In this document: piece after piece, positions 1 through 8,998 of the stretch
Layout: each line of letters begins with the position of its first letter
Position numbering within the stretch: the stretch's first letter is position 1
Assembly (NCBI RefSeq): GCF_002868735.1
Contig: NZ_CP025611.1
Location: forward strand, 738,501-802,500
Reading direction: 5' to 3'
From: Niveispirillum cyanobacteriorum
Lineage (GTDB): Bacteria; Pseudomonadota; Alphaproteobacteria; Azospirillales; Azospirillaceae
DNA: 64,000 nucleotides
Made by a program: the position numbers and the translations under genes
Notes under the pieces: model-generated
Database searches by the model: none
What the model was told of the DNA's origin: nothing
The model's input: only the letters and a program-made list of their open reading frames with translations

Positions 1-2
1 CC

Positions 3-239
3 TGGGCCGCGCCTTATCAGGCACGCCAAGTGGATATGCCGGTCCGGATGGTCATGCGGCTTACCCGGTCAATCGGCGCCATGGCTTGTAACAAGAAGGT
101 GCCAGCCCCTACGATCGCGCGCATGCAGAAAGCGCTGGATGCGATCATCGCCGATGGCAGGGCGGGCGCCGTGGAGCGGCGGTACAGTACGCCCGGTTCA
201 TGGGGCGGATGGGGGCAGGACCGTCGCCCGCCCTCCTGA
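3..239 (+). CDS. C-terminal end of a periplasmic solute-binding protein (partial)
   Basis: The reading frame enters open from the left edge and ends in TGA, so only about the last 78 residues are present. The segment with MQKALDAIIADGRAG followed by a basic VERRY resembles the last helix of family-3 extracellular solute-binding proteins, where a pattern like AL..L..DG....I..KY is usual. The preceding stretch (R..RSIGAMACNKKVPAPTIAR) fits the region where these proteins describe a competing strand and hinge. If correct, the protein would bind an amino acid or similar small polar solute in the periplasm. A glycine/arginine-rich tail follows. The family call is inference from this short segment; ligand and start lie outside the window. 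Confidence 0.5.
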   Translation, partial: WAAPYQARQVDMPVRMVMRLTRSIGAMACNKKVPAPTIARMQKALDAIIADGRAGAVERRYSTPGSWGGWGQDRRPPS

Positions 240-251
240 CAACTCTACTGG

Positions 252-713
252 TCAGGTCCAGTCGATACACATCAGAAGCTTGTCCACGCGCCGCCCGTCA
301 CTGGCGAGCGGCAGGCACAGCCAGTGGAAATTGCGGTAGCTGCGGCTCAGCCACCACAGGTTTTCTTCCCCGCTCAAGGGGCGGGCCTGCCGCCGCACCG
401 TCTCCAGCCGGCGGAACCAGCCGGCGAATGCGGAACCCAGCAATTCATCATCTAGAACGCGGCCTGTCAGTTCCTGACCAAGCCCTTCCACGATTGCCGT
501 ACCTGCGAGGCGGCAGCGATACTGACCATTTGTATAGTCAAGGATCAGGATGTAGGGGAGAAGGCCTGGTATATCGCCTGGCTGGATATGTTGACGTCCG
601 GGTATTACTCCCTCTGCGCCAATCCCAGACCAGTAGTCCTGAAATTCACGGAGCCGGCTTGTTGCCGGTATTGGCGGCGGCATGGGGGGTGATCGCTGCA
701 ACAATTTGAACAT
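252..713 (-). CDS. PAS_5 domain protein
   Basis: About 153 residues forming one compact domain. The order FQDYWSGIG, then R..I.PGDIPGLLPYILILDY, then RCRLAGTAIVEGLGQELTGR is the signature of the alphaproteobacterial PAS_5 family: small stand-alone PAS-like proteins of unknown ligand. No kinase, GGDEF or other output domain is attached. I chose the ATG at 713 because the in-frame TTG at 725 has no convincing ribosome binding site, whereas GGGATTGGA lies upstream of 713. The gene is convergent with the truncated solute-binding gene. A sensory or adaptor role is inferred from the fold only. Confidence 0.75.
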   Translation of the reverse strand: MFKLLQRSPPMPPPIPATSRLREFQDYWSGIGAEGVIPGRQHIQPGDIPGLLPYILILDYTNGQYRCRLAGTAIVEGLGQELTGRVLDDELLGSAFAGWFRRLETVRRQARPLSGEENLWWLSRSYRNFHWLCLPLASDGRRVDKLLMCIDWT

Positions 714-938
714 GGCTGTTTCCAATCCCGTTTGGAGGAACCATGACCCTGTTCCACCCCCTGGGCAACTAACCGTAGGGTCAGGAATGGCCCTTTGCCC
801 GGCAAACTATGCGGGAGGATAGGCATGCGTTCCGGGCATGAGATGGGGGGTCAGGAATGCGAACGAAGTGAGAACAAACCCCTTGATGTTCACATTTTGT
901 TCTGACATTGTGGCCTCACGAAAACGAAGGAGGCTCAC

Positions 939-1037
939 ATGAACCGCGTTGCTTACGTTCGTGATTTCCTGGCCATCACCGGCTTCTTCGGCACCATGTA
1001 TGCGTGGTTTGTGGTCGGCGCCGCCCTGGGGGCGTGA
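939..1037 (+). CDS. 32-aa single-span membrane microprotein
   Basis: A 33-codon frame starts at an ATG preceded by AAGGAGG at near-ideal spacing, the best Shine-Dalgarno sequence in this part of the window. The peptide starts MNRVAYVRDF and then carries a hydrophobic stretch from about residue 10 to 31 (LAITGFFGTM, then WFVVGAALGA) that could span the membrane once. A GC-rich hairpin with a short T run follows the stop, so ribosome site, frame and terminator form a complete transcription unit. It is not a known family to me and I assign no function. The main doubt is its length. Confidence 0.6.
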   Translation: MNRVAYVRDFLAITGFFGTMYAWFVVGAALGA

Positions 1038-1046
1038 CGATCCCAT

Positions 1047-1085
1047 CCGGCCCATCACTCATCAATGACGGGGCCGGTGTTTCCC
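1047..1085 (+). terminator. Hairpin after the 32-aa gene
   Basis: CCGGCCC (1047-1053) pairs with GGGCCGG (1071-1077), with an inner TCA/TGA pairing and a short loop, followed by TGTTTCCC. The T run is short, so it is a moderate intrinsic terminator at best. It lies just after the stop codon of the microprotein and before the convergent glycosylase gene. Confidence 0.5.
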
Positions 1086-1107
1086 AATTAGTTTCCTGGA
1101 TGGCGCC

Positions 1108-1806
1108 TTAGCCGTTCTGATCTATATGCTCCCGCACGGCGGAAAACACCGCCTGGAACATCTCCGTCGTCAGACGCCCGGTGTTCGTGTTGTAGCGGGA
1201 GCAGTGATAGCTGTCGAAAAGTACAACCCTGTCCCGCACGTCATGGCGCGCGCCATGGCCGAAGGCGAAGTGTGCCGGTCGGCGTCCTAATGCGGTCAGC
1301 GTGCTGGCGTGAGAGACGGTGCCCAGCGCCACAATGGCGCGCAGGTTCCCCATGGTGGCGATTTCCTCGGACAGGAAGTTCCGGCAGGTGGCAATCTCCG
1401 CCGGTGTCGGCTTGTTCTCTGGCGGGACGCAGCGGGCGGCATTGGTCAGGCGGGTGTCGATCAGTTGCACACCGTCATCGGGCCGCTTGCCATAGGCACC
1501 GGTGGCAAAGCCGAAACGGATCAGCGTGTCGTACAAAAGATCGCCGGCATAATCGCCCGTGAAGGGACGGCCCGTCTGGTTGGCCCCGTGCAGGCCAGGT
1601 GCCAGACCCACGATCAGCAGCCGCCCATCCAGCGTGCCGAAGGCTGGGACTGGCGCATTGTGGTAGGTGGGGAAGGCGGCGCGGTTACGGGCGCGGAATT
1701 CCGCCAGACGCGGGCACAGGCCGCAATCGCGCCCTGGCACCGACGGCTGTCCACCCGTCATCACCATCGCCTTACCCGCCTGCCGTACCGCCATGACCCG
1801 CCCCAT
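1108..1806 (-). CDS. Type-5 uracil-DNA glycosylase (UdgB-like)
   Basis: About 232 residues, typical for family-5 UDGs, which remove uracil and other deaminated bases from DNA. Visible are the paired cysteines CGLC near residue 28, the motif GLAPGLHGANQTGRPFTGD around residue 70 that is diagnostic for this family, and later cysteines in TNAARCVPP and EIATCRNFL that would complete the iron-sulfur cluster. The C-terminal motif FDSYHCSRYNTNTGRL matches the family's second active-site loop, which is HPS-like in other classes. The ATG at 1806 gives the longest frame; ATGs at 1794 and 1764 are possible. Family assignment is firm, exact start is not. Confidence 0.9.
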   Translation of the reverse strand: MGRVMAVRQAGKAMVMTGGQPSVPGRDCGLCPRLAEFRARNRAAFPTYHNAPVPAFGTLDGRLLIVGLAPGLHGANQTGRPFTGDYAGDLLYDTLIRFGFATGAYGKRPDDGVQLIDTRLTNAARCVPPENKPTPAEIATCRNFLSEEIATMGNLRAIVALGTVSHASTLTALGRRPAHFAFGHGARHDVRDRVVLFDSYHCSRYNTNTGRLTTEMFQAVFSAVREHIDQNG

Positions 1807-1860
1807 GAACCCTGTTGATTGCCGCTCTGGGGTTATGGGTTGATTGAGGCCGGGTCAAGG

Positions 1861-1934
1861 GGAACCACGGTTCCATCCCGCCCTGTTCCCCCGCCAATAC
1901 CCGATTTTATGCCGGGCCGCCCTGCGTGCCCGGC
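1861..1934 (+). promoter_or_regulatory. Inverted repeats in the purE leader
   Basis: The roughly 200-bp gap before purE holds two clear symmetries. GGAACC-AC-GGTTCC sits at 1861-1874. GCCGGGC (1911-1917) pairs with GCCCGGC (1928-1934) and is followed by TGTTGTGT. The first could be an operator and the second a hairpin in the leader. I do not recognise either as a known purine regulator site, and no riboswitch core is visible. Confidence 0.3.
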
Positions 1935-2013
1935 TGTTGTGTCATGGGGGCGGGTGCCTATAATCCGGCGCTTTCCGGAAACGTCGCATGGAACGACAGG
2001 GGAGCCGGCAGCC

Positions 2014-2538
2014 GTGACCTTTGATATCACCCGCGACAGCCAGGGCACGCCCGTGCCCGTCGGTATCATCATGGGCAGCCAGTCCGACTGGGCTACCATG
2101 AAGCATGCGGCCATCGTGCTGACGGACCTGGGCGTTCCGTTTGAAACGCGGATCGTGTCGGCCCACCGTACGCCGCAGCGGCTTTATAGTTACGCCACCT
2201 CCGCCAAGCAGCGGGGGATCAAGGTGATCATCGCCGGGGCCGGCGGTGCGGCGCATCTACCGGGCATGGCGGCGGCGATGACGACGCTGCCCGTGTTGGG
2301 CGTACCGGTGGAAAGCCATGCGCTGAAGGGGCAGGACAGCCTTCTGTCCATCGTGCAGATGCCGGGCGGCGTGCCCGTCGGCACGCTGGCCATTGGCAAG
2401 GCCGGGGCCATCAATGCCGGCCTGCTGGCCGCCTCCATCCTGGCCCTGTCGGATGCGCGCCTTGATGCCGCCCTGACCGCGTGGCGTGCCAAGGCGACGG
2501 ATGACGTGGCCCTGGTGCCCGTTGACGAACCCGTCTGA
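2014..2538 (+). CDS. purE: N5-carboxyaminoimidazole ribonucleotide mutase
   Basis: Class I PurE moves the carboxylate of N5-CAIR to give CAIR in de novo purine synthesis. The N-terminus shows [16 protein letters not shown], which forms the nucleotide site, followed by [11 protein letters not shown] and the glycine-rich [16 protein letters not shown] segment with the catalytic histidine. The frame is open to 1819, but the family begins just before GIIMGSQSD. The GTG at 2014, preceded by AGGGGAG, gives the expected 174 residues. purK follows after 32 bp, the usual order, so the two are almost certainly one operon supplying AIR carboxylation. Confidence 0.96.
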   Translation: MTFDITRDSQGTPVPVGIIMGSQSDWATMKHAAIVLTDLGVPFETRIVSAHRTPQRLYSYATSAKQRGIKVIIAGAGGAAHLPGMAAAMTTLPVLGVPVESHALKGQDSLLSIVQMPGGVPVGTLAIGKAGAINAGLLAASILALSDARLDAALTAWRAKATDDVALVPVDEPV

Positions 2539-2570
2539 TCCAACTGGCCTTGCCTGAAGGAACAAAGACC

Positions 2571-3638
2571 ATGACCGTGATCCCCCCCGGCTCCATCATC
2601 GGCATCCTTGGTGCTGGCCAGTTGGGCCGCATGACGGCGCTGGCCGCCGCCCGCCTGGGCTACCGCGTGCATGTCTTCGCGCCGGAAAGCATGGACAGTT
2701 CCTGCGGTCAGGTCGTGGCCTATCACACTCAGGCCGGCTGGCATGACCTGCGCGCTCTGGCCCGCTTTGCGGATGACGTCGATGTCATCACGCTGGAATG
2801 GGAGAATGTGCCCACCTATGCCGTGGACTTCCTTGCCCGCCATGTCGGCGTGCATCCCGGTTCCAACGTTCTGTCGGTGGCCCAGGACCGGGTGGCGGAG
2901 AAAAGCTTCGCCAACAAGCTGGGGATCGGCACCGCTCCCTTCCGCGCCGTTCGCACCCTCGATGAGTTGAAGCAGGCGGTGGTGGAGATCGGTCTGCCTG
3001 CCATCCTGAAATCCACCCGCATGGGCTATGACGGCAAGGGGCAGATGCGCCTGAACCCGGGCGATGACCTTTCCGGCGCTTTTGACGCCATCGGCAGCGA
3101 TGAGGCGATCCTGGAAGGGTTCGTCGATTTCGAGCGCGAGATTTCGGTCATCACGGCGCGCCGCGCCGATGGCACCATGCTCTCATATCTGCCCGTGGAA
3201 AACCGGCACAAGTCGGGCATCCTGGACACCACCATTGTGCCGGCCGGCATCACGCCTGAAATCGCCGCCGAGGCTGTGCGTGTGGCGGAGCTGCTGGCTG
3301 CGGAGCTGCATGTGGTCGGTCTGCTGGCGGTGGAGATGTTCGTGACGCGCGATGGCCGTGTCCTGGTCAATGAAATGGCACCGCGCCCCCATAATTCCGG
3401 CCACTGGACCATCGATTTCGCCGAAACCAGCCAGTTCGAACAGTTGGTCCGCGCCATCTGCGGTCTGCCGCTGGGCGCGGTCGGCGTCACGGCCCCGTGC
3501 GTCATGACCAACCTGATCGGCGATGATATTGACGGGTGGCAGGCGATGCTGGCCGAACCCGGCGCCCGCCTGCATCTCTATGGCAAGGGGGAGGCGCGTC
3601 CCGGCCGCAAGATGGGGCATGTGACGCGGCCGGCCTGA
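2571..3638 (+). CDS. purK: N5-carboxyaminoimidazole ribonucleotide synthase
   Basis: This ATP-grasp enzyme carboxylates AIR to N5-CAIR with ATP and bicarbonate and passes it to PurE just upstream. The N-terminal Rossmann-like motif IIGILGAGQLGRM is at residues 8-20. The ATP-grasp segment STRMGYDGKGQ and the metal-binding EMAPRPHNSGHWT near residue 280 are all present. The ATG at 2571 has AAGGAA eight bases upstream; an in-frame TTG at 2550 is less likely. The 355-residue length is normal. Confidence 0.96.
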   Translation: MTVIPPGSIIGILGAGQLGRMTALAAARLGYRVHVFAPESMDSSCGQVVAYHTQAGWHDLRALARFADDVDVITLEWENVPTYAVDFLARHVGVHPGSNVLSVAQDRVAEKSFANKLGIGTAPFRAVRTLDELKQAVVEIGLPAILKSTRMGYDGKGQMRLNPGDDLSGAFDAIGSDEAILEGFVDFEREISVITARRADGTMLSYLPVENRHKSGILDTTIVPAGITPEIAAEAVRVAELLAAELHVVGLLAVEMFVTRDGRVLVNEMAPRPHNSGHWTIDFAETSQFEQLVRAICGLPLGAVGVTAPCVMTNLIGDDIDGWQAMLAEPGARLHLYGKGEARPGRKMGHVTRPA

Positions 3639-3801
3639 TGGCCGCATCTCCCTGTCTGTGATGGGGCGCACAGCCACCCCGGATATCACCATTGCGGCGA
3701 TCTTCGCGTCCGCAGCAATGTCATAGCAAGAATATGGAATTCATCCCCGCAAACCCTTGTCATGCTGAAAGCTGACCGGATTTGTTGGGGTGGAGGATTC
3801 C

Positions 3802-4980
3802 ATGGGTGGGCACCATGTCGGCCGCGCTGTTCTGCTGGCGGCTGGACTGTCAGGGCTGATTGCGCTGGCCGGGTGTGGGCCGGGTGGACAGCAGGCGGGC
3901 GGGCCGCCATCAGCAGCACCGCAGGTCGTTGTTTCACAGCCCGTGAAGAAGAATGTCCAGGAATGGGATGAGTATACGGGCCGCTTCGCCGCCGTGGAGG
4001 AGGTGGAGATCCGTGCCCGGGTCAGCGGCTATCTGACGGCGGTGAATTTCCAGGATGGGCAGATTGTCTTCAAAGGCGACCCGTTATTCGTGATCGATCC
4101 GCGCCCCTATCAGGCGGCGGCGGATATTGCGCGCGCTGGTGTGGCGCAGGCGCAATCCTCGGTTCAACTGGCGCAGCGGGAGTTGGACCGTGCCCGCGAC
4201 CTGCGTCAGACCCAGGCGGTGTCGCAGGCGGTATTGGATACCCGCTCCCAGCAGCTTCAGAATGCGCAGGCACAGTTGCTGGCAGCACAGGCACAGGTGC
4301 GGGCGGCAGAGCTTGACCTTGAGTTCACAGCAGTGAAGGCGCCCGTCACGGGCCGCGTCTCCAACCACCGCGTCTCGGTCGGCAATCTGGTCAGCGGCGG
4401 GTCGGCGCAATCGACCCTGCTGACCACCATCGTGTCGCTGGACCCGATCCATTTCTACTTTGACGCCGACCAGGCCTCGTACCTGCGCTACACGCGGCAA
4501 TCGCGATCCGGCGAACGGGCCAGCAGCCGCGACAATCCCAACCCCGTCATCCTGGCCCTGCCGGATGAGAAGGATTTCTCGCATAAGGGCCATATTGATT
4601 TCGTCGATAACCAGATCGATGACGGTACCGGCACCATCCGGGCCCGCGCGGTTTTCGACAATCCCGACATGGTGCTGACGCCCGGCATGTTTGCCCGCCT
4701 GCGGCTGGTGGGCCGGCCCAGCTATGATGGACTGTTGCTGCCCGATGCCGCCATCGGCACCGATCAGAACCGGCGCTTCGTCTATGTCCTGGACAAGGAC
4801 AACAAGGCAACTTATCGGGGCGTGACAACCGGTCCCCTGATCGAGGGGCTACGCGTCATCCGCGACGGTCTGGTGGAAACCGACAAGGTGGTGGTCGGCG
4901 GCCTGCAAAGGGTGAAACCCGGTGCCGCCGTCACCCCGGTTGAACAGCCCATCACCGCCCCCACGGGAGGCACGCCATGA
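3802..4980 (+). CDS. RND efflux periplasmic adaptor lipoprotein
   Basis: A membrane fusion protein of the AcrA/MexA type that would connect the pump encoded next to an outer-membrane channel. A signal peptide ends in the lipobox LAGC at about residues 24-27, so it is lipid-anchored. Then come a biotinyl-lipoyl-like half (RARVSGYL..VNFQDGQIVFKGDPLFVIDPRPY), a long Ala/Gln-rich helical hairpin, the returning lipoyl half (APVTGRVSNHRVSVGNLV) and beta-barrel segments. The ATG at 3802 follows GGAGG; an upstream GTG at 3790 overlaps that site. Its stop overlaps the pump's ATG (ATGA). No TetR regulator or outer-membrane factor is adjacent. Confidence 0.93.
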   Translation: MGGHHVGRAVLLAAGLSGLIALAGCGPGGQQAGGPPSAAPQVVVSQPVKKNVQEWDEYTGRFAAVEEVEIRARVSGYLTAVNFQDGQIVFKGDPLFVIDPRPYQAAADIARAGVAQAQSSVQLAQRELDRARDLRQTQAVSQAVLDTRSQQLQNAQAQLLAAQAQVRAAELDLEFTAVKAPVTGRVSNHRVSVGNLVSGGSAQSTLLTTIVSLDPIHFYFDADQASYLRYTRQSRSGERASSRDNPNPVILALPDEKDFSHKGHIDFVDNQIDDGTGTIRARAVFDNPDMVLTPGMFARLRLVGRPSYDGLLLPDAAIGTDQNRRFVYVLDKDNKATYRGVTTGPLIEGLRVIRDGLVETDKVVVGGLQRVKPGAAVTPVEQPITAPTGGTP

Positions 4981-7900
4981 AGATCGGTCGTTTCTTTATC
5001 GACCGGCCGGTCTTTGCCGTCGTCCTGTCGGTCCTGCTGATCGCCGTTGGCGCCATCGCCTATTTCACGCTGCCGGTCACTCAGTATCCGGAGGTCGTGC
5101 CGCCCACGGTCACCGTGAACGCCCGCTATCCCGGTGCCAATGCCCAGACTGTGGCCAATACGGTTGCTGCCCCGATCGAGCAGGAAGTGAACGGGGTGGA
5201 GGGCATGCTGTACATGTCGTCCAACTCCACCAGCGACGGTCAAATGAACCTGACCATTACCTTCAAGCTGGGTACCGATCTCGACAAGGCTCAGGTGCTG
5301 GTTCAGAACCGCGTGGCCGTAGCGGAGCCGCGCCTGCCGGAGGAGGTGCGCCGCAACGGCGTGGTGACGCGCAAGGATAGCCCCGACCTGATGATGGTCG
5401 TGCATCTGCTGTCGCCCGATAACACCTATGACCAGCTCTACATCTCCAACTACGCCCTGTTGCGGGTGCGCGATGTGCTGAACCGGTTGGAAGGCATCGG
5501 CAATATCAACCTGTTTGGCGCCCGCGATTACTCCATGCGCGTCTGGCTGGACCCGCAGAAAATCGCCTCCTTGAACCTGACGGCGGGGGAGGTGGTGGCA
5601 GCCATCCAGCAGCAGAATGTGCAGGTGGCGGGTGGTGGCCTGGGGCAGCCGCCGCTGGATAATCCCCGCGATTATCAGCTCAACATCACCCTTCAGGGCC
5701 GCCTGACCGAACCGCAGGAGTTTGAGGGCATCATCGTCAAGCATGGCGATGATGGTCGTATCGTGCGATTGAAGGACGTGGCGCGCGTGGAACTGGGTGC
5801 CCGCGATTATGTTACCAACTCCTTCCTGGATGGAAAACCGGCGGTGGTGCTGGCCATTTCACAGCTTCCCGGCTCCAACGCCCTGGAAACCGCGGCGCGG
5901 GTGCGCGAAGCGGTCGCGACCTTGGCGAAGGATTTCCCCCCCGGCCTGGAATATCGCATTGTCTATGACACCACCGGTTTCATCGCCGAGAGCATTCATG
6001 AACTGATCAAGACCATCGGCGAAGCCATGGTTCTGGTGGTCCTGGTGGTGATGCTGTTCTTGCAGCGCTGGCGGGCGGCCATCATCCCTGTGCTGGCCAT
6101 CCCGGTATCGCTGATCGGTACGTTCGCCGTCATGTCGGCGCTGGGCTATTCGGTCAACAACCTGACCCTGTTTGGGCTGGTGCTGGCCGTTGGCATCGTG
6201 GTCGATGACGCCATCGTGGTGGTGGAGAATGTGGAGCGCAATCTGGCGCTGGGTCATTCCCCCATCGAAAGTGCGCGCATCACGATGGATGAGGTGGGAG
6301 GGGCGCTGGTTTCCATCGCTCTGGTCCTGTCGGCGGTGTTCATCCCGACCGCCTTTATCGAGGGCATCCAGGGCGCGTTCTACCGGCAGTTCGCGGTGAC
6401 CATCGCGGCGGCCACCATCATTTCCGCCTTCAACTCTTTGACCCTGTCACCGGCGCTTTGCGCCCGGCTGTTGCGGCCTCATACCGAGGGACACCGGGCC
6501 GCAACAGCGCGGCTGGCGGCGGTGTCGGCGTTGATCGACCGCTTCTTCTCGGGTTTTAACCGGATGTTCGACCGGATGGCCGATTTCTATGGCCGGCTGG
6601 TGGCGCGCATCACGCACCTGACCCCCCTGGTCGTGGGTGTCTATGTGCTGCTGATTGCCGCCACCGGTTTTCTGTTCACCCGCATTCCCGGCGGCTTCAT
6701 CCCGGCCCTGGATCAGGGCTATCTGATCATGGCCATTCAGACGCCGGAAGGCACCTCGCTGGCCAATACCACCAAGGTGCTTCAGAAGGCGGCGCAGATT
6801 GCGCGCGAAACGCCGGGCATCGCGCATTCGGTGCAGTTCGCCGGCTTCTCCGGCGCCACCCGCACGATTGCGCCCAATGCCGGCGCCATCTTCACGCCGC
6901 TGGACCCGTTTGAGGAGCGCTTGCCCAAGGGCCAGACGGCGGTGGCCGTGTTGCAGAACCTGCAAAAGCGGGTGGCCATGGCCATTCCCGAGGCGTTGAT
7001 CTTCGTGGTGCCGCCGCCGCCGATCCGCGGTCTGGGCACGTCCGGCGGCTTCACCTTGCGCGTGCAGGACCTGGCCAGCGCCGGGCCGGCGGCCCTGGAA
7101 CAGGCAACCTGGGCCCTGGCCATGGCCGGTAATCAGGTGCCGGGCCTGATCAATGTTTTCACGCCGTTCAGCGCGCGGGCGCCGCAGGTCTATCTGGATG
7201 TTGACCGGGTGAAGGCGCAGATGCTGGGCGTGCCCATGACATCCGTGTTTCAGACCTTGGGCATCTATCTTGGCTCTGCTTATGTCAATGATACCAACCT
7301 GTTCGGGCGAACCTTTCAGGTAACGGCGCAGGCCGATGGCCCCTTCCGTCTGGACCCGGAGAATATCGGCCGGTTGGAGACGCGCAACGATAAGGGCCAG
7401 ATGGTGCAACTGGGGTCTTTTGTCGACTTCCGCTTCGTCACCGGGCCGGACCGTGTGCTGCGCTACAATCTCTATCCGGCAGCGGAGTTGCAGGGTAACA
7501 ACCTGCCGGGCGTCAGTTCCGGTACCGCCATCAAGGCCATGGAGCAGGCGGCGGCAACCGCCCTGCCGCCGGGGTTCAAGGCGGAATGGACCGACTTGTC
7601 ATACCAGGAGAAGAATACGGGCAATTCCGCTCTCTATATCTTCCCGCTCTGCGTCTTCTTCGTCTTCCTGGTGCTGGCGGCGCAGTATGAAAGCTGGTCC
7701 CTGCCGTTCGCCATCCTGCTGATCGTGCCCATGTGCCTTTTGTCGGCGGTAGCAGGGCTGATGATGCGGGGTATGGATAACAATATTCTGGCCCAGATCG
7801 GATTCGTGGTGCTGGTCGGTCTGGCGTCGAAGAACGCCATCCTGATCGTGGAGTTCGCCCGACAGTTGGAAGCGGAAGGACGCAACCGCTATGACGCGGT

Positions 7901-8135
7901 GATCGAGGCTTGCCGTCTGCGTCTGCGCCCCATCCTGATGACGTCGTTCGCCTTCATCCTGGGCGTGGTGCCCCTGATGATTGCGACGGGGGCGGGGGCG
8001 GAGATGCGGCAGAGCCTGGGCACGGCCGTGTTCTTCGGCATGCTGGGCGTCACCTTCTTCGGCCTGCTGTTCACGCCCGTCTTCTATGTCGTCATCCGGC
8101 GTTTCGCGGGGCGGGACAAGGCTGTGACGGTGTAA
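4977..8135 (+). CDS. RND multidrug efflux permease (HAE1 type)
   Basis: A 1052-residue inner-membrane proton antiporter of the AcrB/MexB family. It begins with MKIGRFFIDRPVFAVVLS, typical of the family, with porter domains after TM1. The proton-relay segment VLAVGIVVDDAIVVVENVERN with paired aspartates lies in TM4 at about residue 400. The second half repeats the layout, ending in VLVGLASKNAILIVEFARQ and a final helix bundle. Four-base overlap with the adaptor implies translational coupling. Substrates cannot be read from sequence; aromatic drugs, detergents or solvents are typical. An outer-membrane partner must be encoded elsewhere. Confidence 0.96.
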   Translation: MKIGRFFIDRPVFAVVLSVLLIAVGAIAYFTLPVTQYPEVVPPTVTVNARYPGANAQTVANTVAAPIEQEVNGVEGMLYMSSNSTSDGQMNLTITFKLGTDLDKAQVLVQNRVAVAEPRLPEEVRRNGVVTRKDSPDLMMVVHLLSPDNTYDQLYISNYALLRVRDVLNRLEGIGNINLFGARDYSMRVWLDPQKIASLNLTAGEVVAAIQQQNVQVAGGGLGQPPLDNPRDYQLNITLQGRLTEPQEFEGIIVKHGDDGRIVRLKDVARVELGARDYVTNSFLDGKPAVVLAISQLPGSNALETAARVREAVATLAKDFPPGLEYRIVYDTTGFIAESIHELIKTIGEAMVLVVLVVMLFLQRWRAAIIPVLAIPVSLIGTFAVMSALGYSVNNLTLFGLVLAVGIVVDDAIVVVENVERNLALGHSPIESARITMDEVGGALVSIALVLSAVFIPTAFIEGIQGAFYRQFAVTIAAATIISAFNSLTLSPALCARLLRPHTEGHRAATARLAAVSALIDRFFSGFNRMFDRMADFYGRLVARITHLTPLVVGVYVLLIAATGFLFTRIPGGFIPALDQGYLIMAIQTPEGTSLANTTKVLQKAAQIARETPGIAHSVQFAGFSGATRTIAPNAGAIFTPLDPFEERLPKGQTAVAVLQNLQKRVAMAIPEALIFVVPPPPIRGLGTSGGFTLRVQDLASAGPAALEQATWALAMAGNQVPGLINVFTPFSARAPQVYLDVDRVKAQMLGVPMTSVFQTLGIYLGSAYVNDTNLFGRTFQVTAQADGPFRLDPENIGRLETRNDKGQMVQLGSFVDFRFVTGPDRVLRYNLYPAAELQGNNLPGVSSGTAIKAMEQAAATALPPGFKAEWTDLSYQEKNTGNSALYIFPLCVFFVFLVLAAQYESWSLPFAILLIVPMCLLSAVAGLMMRGMDNNILAQIGFVVLVGLASKNAILIVEFARQLEAEGRNRYDAVIEACRLRLRPILMTSFAFILGVVPLMIATGAGAEMRQSLGTAVFFGMLGVTFFGLLFTPVFYVVIRRFAGRDKAVTV

Positions 8136-8143
8136 AATAAAAA

Positions 8144-8167
8144 GGGGCGTCCAGCGGACGCCCCTTT
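8144..8167. terminator. Bidirectional terminator between RND pump and phaR
   Basis: GGGGCGTCC (8144-8152) and GGACGCCCC (8156-8164) form a perfect 9-bp stem with an AGC loop. It is followed by TTT on the plus strand and flanked by an A-rich stretch on the other side, which reads as U-rich in the opposite direction. It lies between two convergent genes and can stop transcription from both. Confidence 0.85.
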
Positions 8168-8193
8168 CTCATCTTCGCCCGTTAATGCCGACC

Positions 8194-8805
8194 TCAATCC
8201 TTACGCTTGGTCAGGCTTTCCATCTGGGTCTGCAATTCGTCCAGCCGCTTTTGCAGCTCGGAGAACTTGTCCTCCGCCCGGGGCTTGGCCTCCGGTGTGG
8301 CCGCAGGTGCAGCGTCGGTCATCGGAACGCCGCCGCCTTCAGCGTTGAAGGGGCTGAACATACGCATGGCGCGTTCGAACAGGGCGATGTTCTGCTTGCT
8401 CATTTCCTCGAACCCGCCGAAGGGGAACATGCCCCCGAACGTGGTCTGGAAATATTCGCGCATCTTGTCCTGGTTACCCGTGAACGACTTCATCGAGTGT
8501 TCCAGGTAGCGCGGCACAAGCCACTGCATATTGTCGCCATAGAAGCTGATCAGTTGGCGCAGGAACGGAATGGGCAGCAGGTTCTGCCCCTTCGATTCCT
8601 CTTCCACGATGATCTGCGTCAGCACAGAGCGGGTGATGTCATCACCAGTCTTGGCGTCATAGACCACGAAATCGGTCCCGTCCTTCACCATCTGGCAAAG
8701 GTGGTCCAGGGTCACGTAGCTGCTGGTCGCCGTGTTGTACAGCCGGCGGTTGGCGTACTTCTTGATGGTGACCGGTGCGGGCTTGGTGTCTTCTTTTTCA
8801 GCCAT
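8194..8805 (-). CDS. phaR: Polyhydroxyalkanoate synthesis repressor PhaR
   Basis: A 203-residue regulator that binds DNA and PHA granules and represses phasin genes until polymer is made. The N-terminal PHB/PHA accumulation regulator domain is obvious: IKKYANRRLYNTATSSYVTL, then DFVVYDAKTGDDITRSVLTQII. A middle region (FLRQLISFYGDNMQWLVPRYLEHSM) matches the second PhaR repeat. The tail is Ala/Pro-rich and ends with a heptad-like LQKRLDELQTQMESL that could form a coiled coil. It is divergent from the PhaE/PhaC-like pair, supporting a PHA locus. Confidence 0.95.
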   Translation of the reverse strand: MAEKEDTKPAPVTIKKYANRRLYNTATSSYVTLDHLCQMVKDGTDFVVYDAKTGDDITRSVLTQIIVEEESKGQNLLPIPFLRQLISFYGDNMQWLVPRYLEHSMKSFTGNQDKMREYFQTTFGGMFPFGGFEEMSKQNIALFERAMRMFSPFNAEGGGVPMTDAAPAATPEAKPRAEDKFSELQKRLDELQTQMESLTKRKD

Positions 8806-8998
8806 TTGGCGTCGCTTCCCCCGGACAATGCTGCGAACCGTTATATCAAGGAGTACGTCATTACGCGGTCGCAGCGCAAGCCTTCCGCAATGCCGAACGT
8901 TGAAAGCGTAACTATTGTTCTGCGGTCGCTGCGGTATGATCTATGCTGAAGGGCAGGCGGGGACCAATCCGGCCCCCGTGCGCCAAGACGGGAATGCG

